Shown piece by piece: positions 6,555 through 8,754 of a stretch of 8,754 bases of DNA. Position 1 is the stretch's first letter. Each line of letters begins with the position of its first letter. The position numbers were made by a program, and so were the translations under genes. The notes beneath the pieces were generated by a model. That model saw nothing but the letters and a program-made list of their open reading frames with translations, was not told the origin of the DNA and ran no database searches. The DNA comes from JAAYYM01 sp964483155 (GTDB taxonomy: Bacteria; Bacillota; Clostridia; Lachnospirales; Lachnospiraceae), in assembly GCA_964483155.1 (NCBI GenBank), contig CAZAAC010000079.1, positions 1-8,754 of the forward strand, given 5' to 3'.

Positions 6555-6800
6555 ATGGCAGTTAAGATTAGGTTAAGAAGAATGGGACAGAAGAAAGCAC
6601 CTTTTTATAGAATCGTGGTAGCAGACTCACGTTCTCCTAGAGATGGCAGATGTATCGAAGAAATAGGAACATATGACCCAAAGACAGATCCTAGTACATT
6701 TAAGATTGATGAGGAAAAAGCTAAGAAATGGCTTGCAACAGGTGCTCAGCCTACAGAAGTCGTAGGTAAGATTTTTAAATTAGCAGGAATCGAAAAATAA
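6555..6800 (+). CDS. rpsP: 30S ribosomal protein S16
   Basis: bS16 is an early-binding small-subunit ribosomal protein. The 81 residues match the family. The N-terminus MAVKIRLRRMGQKKAPFYRI is diagnostic, followed by VVADSRSPRDGR (21-32), EEIGTYDP (35-42) and the tail from about 56, with GAQPTEVV at 63-70. GGAGG (6542-6546) lies 8 bases before the ATG. An in-frame ATG at 6540 exists but would add residues overlapping the ribosome binding site, so 6555 is chosen. It is first in its transcript, behind a consensus promoter, with khpA 22 bases downstream. Confidence 0.98.
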   Translation: MAVKIRLRRMGQKKAPFYRIVVADSRSPRDGRCIEEIGTYDPKTDPSTFKIDEEKAKKWLATGAQPTEVVGKIFKLAGIEK

Positions 6801-6822
6801 ATTTCTACTTGGAGGTGGATGT

Positions 6823-7053
6823 ATGAAAGAGCTTGTGGAAATAATCGCAAAATCTCTTGTAGAAAATCCTGATGAAGTTGTTGTGACAGAAACTGAAAAT
6901 GACAGAACAATCATGATTGAGTTACGTGTTGCACAGTCTGATATGGGTAAAGTTATCGGCAAGCAAGGACGTATAGCAAAAGCAATTCGTTCCGTTGTTA
7001 AGGCAGCATCAACAAAGGAAAACAAGAAAGTTGTTGTGGATATTGTACAGTAA
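6823..7053 (+). CDS. khpA: KH-domain RNA-binding protein KhpA (YlqC, UPF0109)
   Basis: KhpA is a small RNA-binding protein that pairs with KhpB/Jag and affects cell division and sRNA or mRNA handling in several Firmicutes. The 76 residues are the normal size and form one KH domain. Helix 1 covers about 1-13, and the GxxG loop is GKQG (46-49) in MGKVIGKQGRIAKAIR (41-56), followed by the helix to about 62 and the strand KKVVVDIVQ (68-76). GGAGGTGG (6811-6818) lies 4 bases before the ATG. It sits between rpsP and rimM as in most Firmicutes, but an intrinsic terminator follows it, so rpsP-khpA can form a separate two-gene transcript. Confidence 0.95.
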   Translation: MKELVEIIAKSLVENPDEVVVTETENDRTIMIELRVAQSDMGKVIGKQGRIAKAIRSVVKAASTKENKKVVVDIVQ

Positions 7054-7080
7054 TAGTTAATCGGCATACTGAATGAAAAC

Positions 7081-7121
7081 AAAGAACCCAGATACGTGCA
7101 TGCACGGTTACAGGGTTTTTT
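7081..7121 (+). terminator. Intrinsic terminator between khpA and rimM
   Basis: AAAGAACCC (7081-7089) pairs with GGGTTTTTT (7113-7121) over 9 pairs including one G-U. Inside the loop is a perfect 12-base palindrome, CGTGCATGCACG (7095-7106), able to form its own 4-bp stem with a CATG loop. The run of six T bases forms the far side of the stem and the U tract. It lies 27 bases after khpA and 21 before rimM. Confidence 0.8.
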
Positions 7122-7142
7122 GACTTTTATTAAGGAGAAAAT

Positions 7143-7646
7143 ATGGAAGAATTATTGCAAGTCGGAATCATATCGTCAACACATGGATTAAGAGGCGAAG
7201 TAAAAGTGTTTCCGACAACAGATGATGTGAAACGATTTAAAGTTCTAAAGGAAATAATACTTGATACGGACAAAGAAAAAATGACGTTGGAAATCGAAGG
7301 CGTGAAGTTTTTTAAACAATTTGCGATACTGAAATTTAAAGGAATTGATCACATCGAAGAGAGCGAGAAGTATAAAGGGAAAGGTTTATTTGTAACACGT
7401 ACAAATGCTGTGCGGTTAATGAAGGATGAGTATTTTATCGCTGATTTAATAGGAATAGCAGTTGTGGATGAAGAAAATAATGATATCGGAATACTATCAG
7501 AGGTCATGGAAACAGGTGCTAACGATGTGTATATTGTTAGTATGCCAAATCATAAAGAAATATTACTACCGGCTATCAAACAATGCATCTTAGACGTGGA
7601 TATAGAAAAAAAAGTAATGAAAGTTCATATTATGGAAGGTCTTTAA
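7143..7646 (+). CDS. rimM: Ribosome maturation factor RimM
   Basis: RimM binds ribosomal protein S19 and helps 30S head assembly and 16S rRNA processing. The 167 residues match the family. The N-terminal RimM domain opens with VGIISSTHGLRGEVKV (7-22), the family signature. The linker ends with YFIADLIG (97-104), which starts the C-terminal PRC-barrel domain, followed by GILSEVMETGANDVYIV (116-132) and the closing LLPAIKQCILDVDIEKK (141-157) and MEGL (164-167). AAGGAG (7132-7137) lies 5 bases before the ATG. It lies just after a terminator, so expression needs read-through or a weak promoter nearby. Its stop is directly followed by the stop of the convergent GGDEF gene, so trmD, the usual partner, is not next to it here. 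Confidence 0.97.
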   Translation: MEELLQVGIISSTHGLRGEVKVFPTTDDVKRFKVLKEIILDTDKEKMTLEIEGVKFFKQFAILKFKGIDHIEESEKYKGKGLFVTRTNAVRLMKDEYFIADLIGIAVVDEENNDIGILSEVMETGANDVYIVSMPNHKEILLPAIKQCILDVDIEKKVMKVHIMEGL

Positions 7647-8732
7647 TTATTTGACCACCAGTTGATTTTTGCCAAGTTTTTTTGCTTTATAAAGAGCACT
7701 ATCGGCATCATGAAACCATTCTTCGACACTTTGCCCTAACTGTAGCGTGGCAATTCCACCACTGAAGGTAACAGATAGTTGTGGAGCAAATGAATAGCGG
7801 CATTCAGAAAATGAATTACGGATTTGCTCAGCAAGCAGGTATGCTTCATCAATTGTTTTGTGTTGTATGATGAGTACAATCTCTTCCCCACCGTAGCGGT
7901 ATGCTATTACATTTCTGGTAGAAACCTGTTTTAGGAGCTTTGACAGGCTGATTAGAACTTCATCGCCATTTAAGTGCCCATAGGAATCATTTATTTTTTT
8001 GAAATCATCAATGTCAAGTAGCAACATGTGACACTCTCCATTTTTCGGGCAACCAATGAAACAAGACTTGGCTTTTTCATGTAAAGCTTTTCTATTATAA
8101 ATACCCATGAGTGAGTCAAGATGCAGTTCTTCAATTAATTCCTTTTCACGGACATTGCTACGAATGATATAGTCCAGCTGTTCATTTACATATTTGGTCA
8201 TAAGTGTTGTACCAATATAGGAAATAATGATAATAAGAATGGCAAGTACAGTATCCATGATTAGTTGTGGATCATCGCGACGAAGCTCATGAGAAGCAAC
8301 TATGGTCGCGCAACCTAGTGACAAGATAGAACATATAGTCAGTCCTAAAGTTAGTTTGTTATTTGCAAATAGAATAGACATAAAAATAGCGATACAGGGT
8401 AGCATTAACAGGGGACCATATACATAATGGATAAATTGAGTATTGGCACACAAAAAATAAATCAAAATACAGGACCATATATTTTTGAAGTTATTTGAAA
8501 ATCGAGCAGATTTGATGCAGTAATAAGTTATAATAATAACAATCAGATTGAGCAGTGATGGTATATATATAAAACGCCATCGATATATATTATTAGGGAG
8601 AAAAAGTGTGCGTGTATTGGAATCAATTATATAAATAACAATTTCAGCTATAGAACCAATTGCAGCAAATAAGATACATATGTTGAATAAATTAGTACGC
8701 CATCGCTCATTGATTTTTTCTTGTAAATTCAT
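7647..8732 (-). CDS. Membrane GGDEF-domain protein, probable diguanylate cyclase
   Basis: The protein has 361 residues. The N-terminal half has about six membrane helices (near 15-36, 55-73, 85-101, 107-123, 128-147 and 160-178), then a linker helix (about 180-204) and a C-terminal GGDEF domain (about 205-361). GGDEF domains make cyclic di-GMP from two GTP. Motifs seen are DSLMGIYNRKA (206-216), LDIDDFKKINDSYGH (238-252), GGEEI (281-285), SGGIATL (324-330) and ADSALYKAKKLGKNQ (343-357). The signature is GGEEI where GGDEF or GGEEF is usual; the metal- and GTP-contacting acidic residues are kept, so activity is plausible. The RxxD inhibitory site is not present at the expected place (272-275 read TRNV). 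AGGGAGG (8740-8746) lies 7 bases before the ATG. The promoter lies outside the window. The membrane part probably senses a signal, but no named sensor domain is visible. Confidence 0.93.
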   Translation of the reverse strand: MNLQEKINERWRTNLFNICILFAAIGSIAEIVIYIIDSNTRTLFLPNNIYRWRFIYIPSLLNLIVIIITYYCIKSARFSNNFKNIWSCILIYFLCANTQFIHYVYGPLLMLPCIAIFMSILFANNKLTLGLTICSILSLGCATIVASHELRRDDPQLIMDTVLAILIIIISYIGTTLMTKYVNEQLDYIIRSNVREKELIEELHLDSLMGIYNRKALHEKAKSCFIGCPKNGECHMLLLDIDDFKKINDSYGHLNGDEVLISLSKLLKQVSTRNVIAYRYGGEEIVLIIQHKTIDEAYLLAEQIRNSFSECRYSFAPQLSVTFSGGIATLQLGQSVEEWFHDADSALYKAKKLGKNQLVVK

Positions 8733-8754
8733 GACAATGCCTCCCTGTTTGTTA

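Noticed and set aside
6302..6565. Plus-strand open frame spanning the end of the cassette, the rpsP promoter and the rpsP start
   Set aside because: It crosses the inverted repeat, the promoter and the rpsP ribosome binding site, and its protein has no family features.
7604..7660. Terminator shared by rimM and the GGDEF gene
   Set aside because: GGTC/GACC near the junction gives only 4 pairs with an 11-base loop, and the A8 run in rimM (a T run on the minus strand) is not preceded by a stable stem.
1..8754. CRISPR arrays, tRNAs, insertion sequences, attachment sites, phage or plasmid genes
   Set aside because: No regularly spaced repeats, cloverleaf-like sequence, transposase or integrase motifs, or paired direct repeats were seen on either strand.

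Overview
The window looks like chromosomal DNA of a low-GC Firmicute, most likely a clostridium of the Lachnospiraceae type. The evidence is the AT-rich coding, strong AGGAGG-type ribosome binding sites, sigma-A-like promoters, and the conserved ylxM-ffh and rpsP-khpA-rimM gene order. Genus and species cannot be read from it.

Layout. Positions 1-678 hold the C-terminal half of a phenylacetate-CoA ligase-type adenylate-forming enzyme that enters from the left. Positions 754-2493 hold ylxM and ffh, the protein core of the signal recognition particle. A convergent nagA (2490-3647, minus), for N-acetylglucosamine-6-phosphate deacetylase, shares its last 4 bases with ffh. Its promoter lies just upstream of it, in a gap of about 580 bases that also holds a long hairpin followed by a T run. 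Positions 4225-6441 hold four tightly packed genes: a zinc-ribbon membrane protein, a small polytopic membrane protein, a VanZ-like membrane protein, and an exported protein with a duplicated domain. They have the layout of one envelope-associated operon of unknown role. Positions 6471-7646 hold rpsP, khpA and rimM, for a small-subunit ribosomal protein, an RNA-binding KH protein and a 16S rRNA maturation factor. These start at a clear promoter whose -35 element lies inside a perfect inverted repeat. An intrinsic terminator separates khpA from rimM. A convergent membrane diguanylate cyclase-like gene (7647-8732, minus) closes the window.

How it fits together. ylxM-ffh-rpsP-khpA-rimM(-trmD-rplS) is usually one translation/secretion cluster in Firmicutes. 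Here it is split in two: about 4 kb (nagA plus the four-gene cassette) separates ffh from rpsP, and a convergent GGDEF gene occupies the place of trmD after rimM. The cassette is the only part without a recognisable established function and is the best candidate for something undescribed. Nothing in it proves a defence or mobile function: no recombinase, transposase, nuclease, CRISPR array, tRNA or attachment site was seen anywhere in the window.
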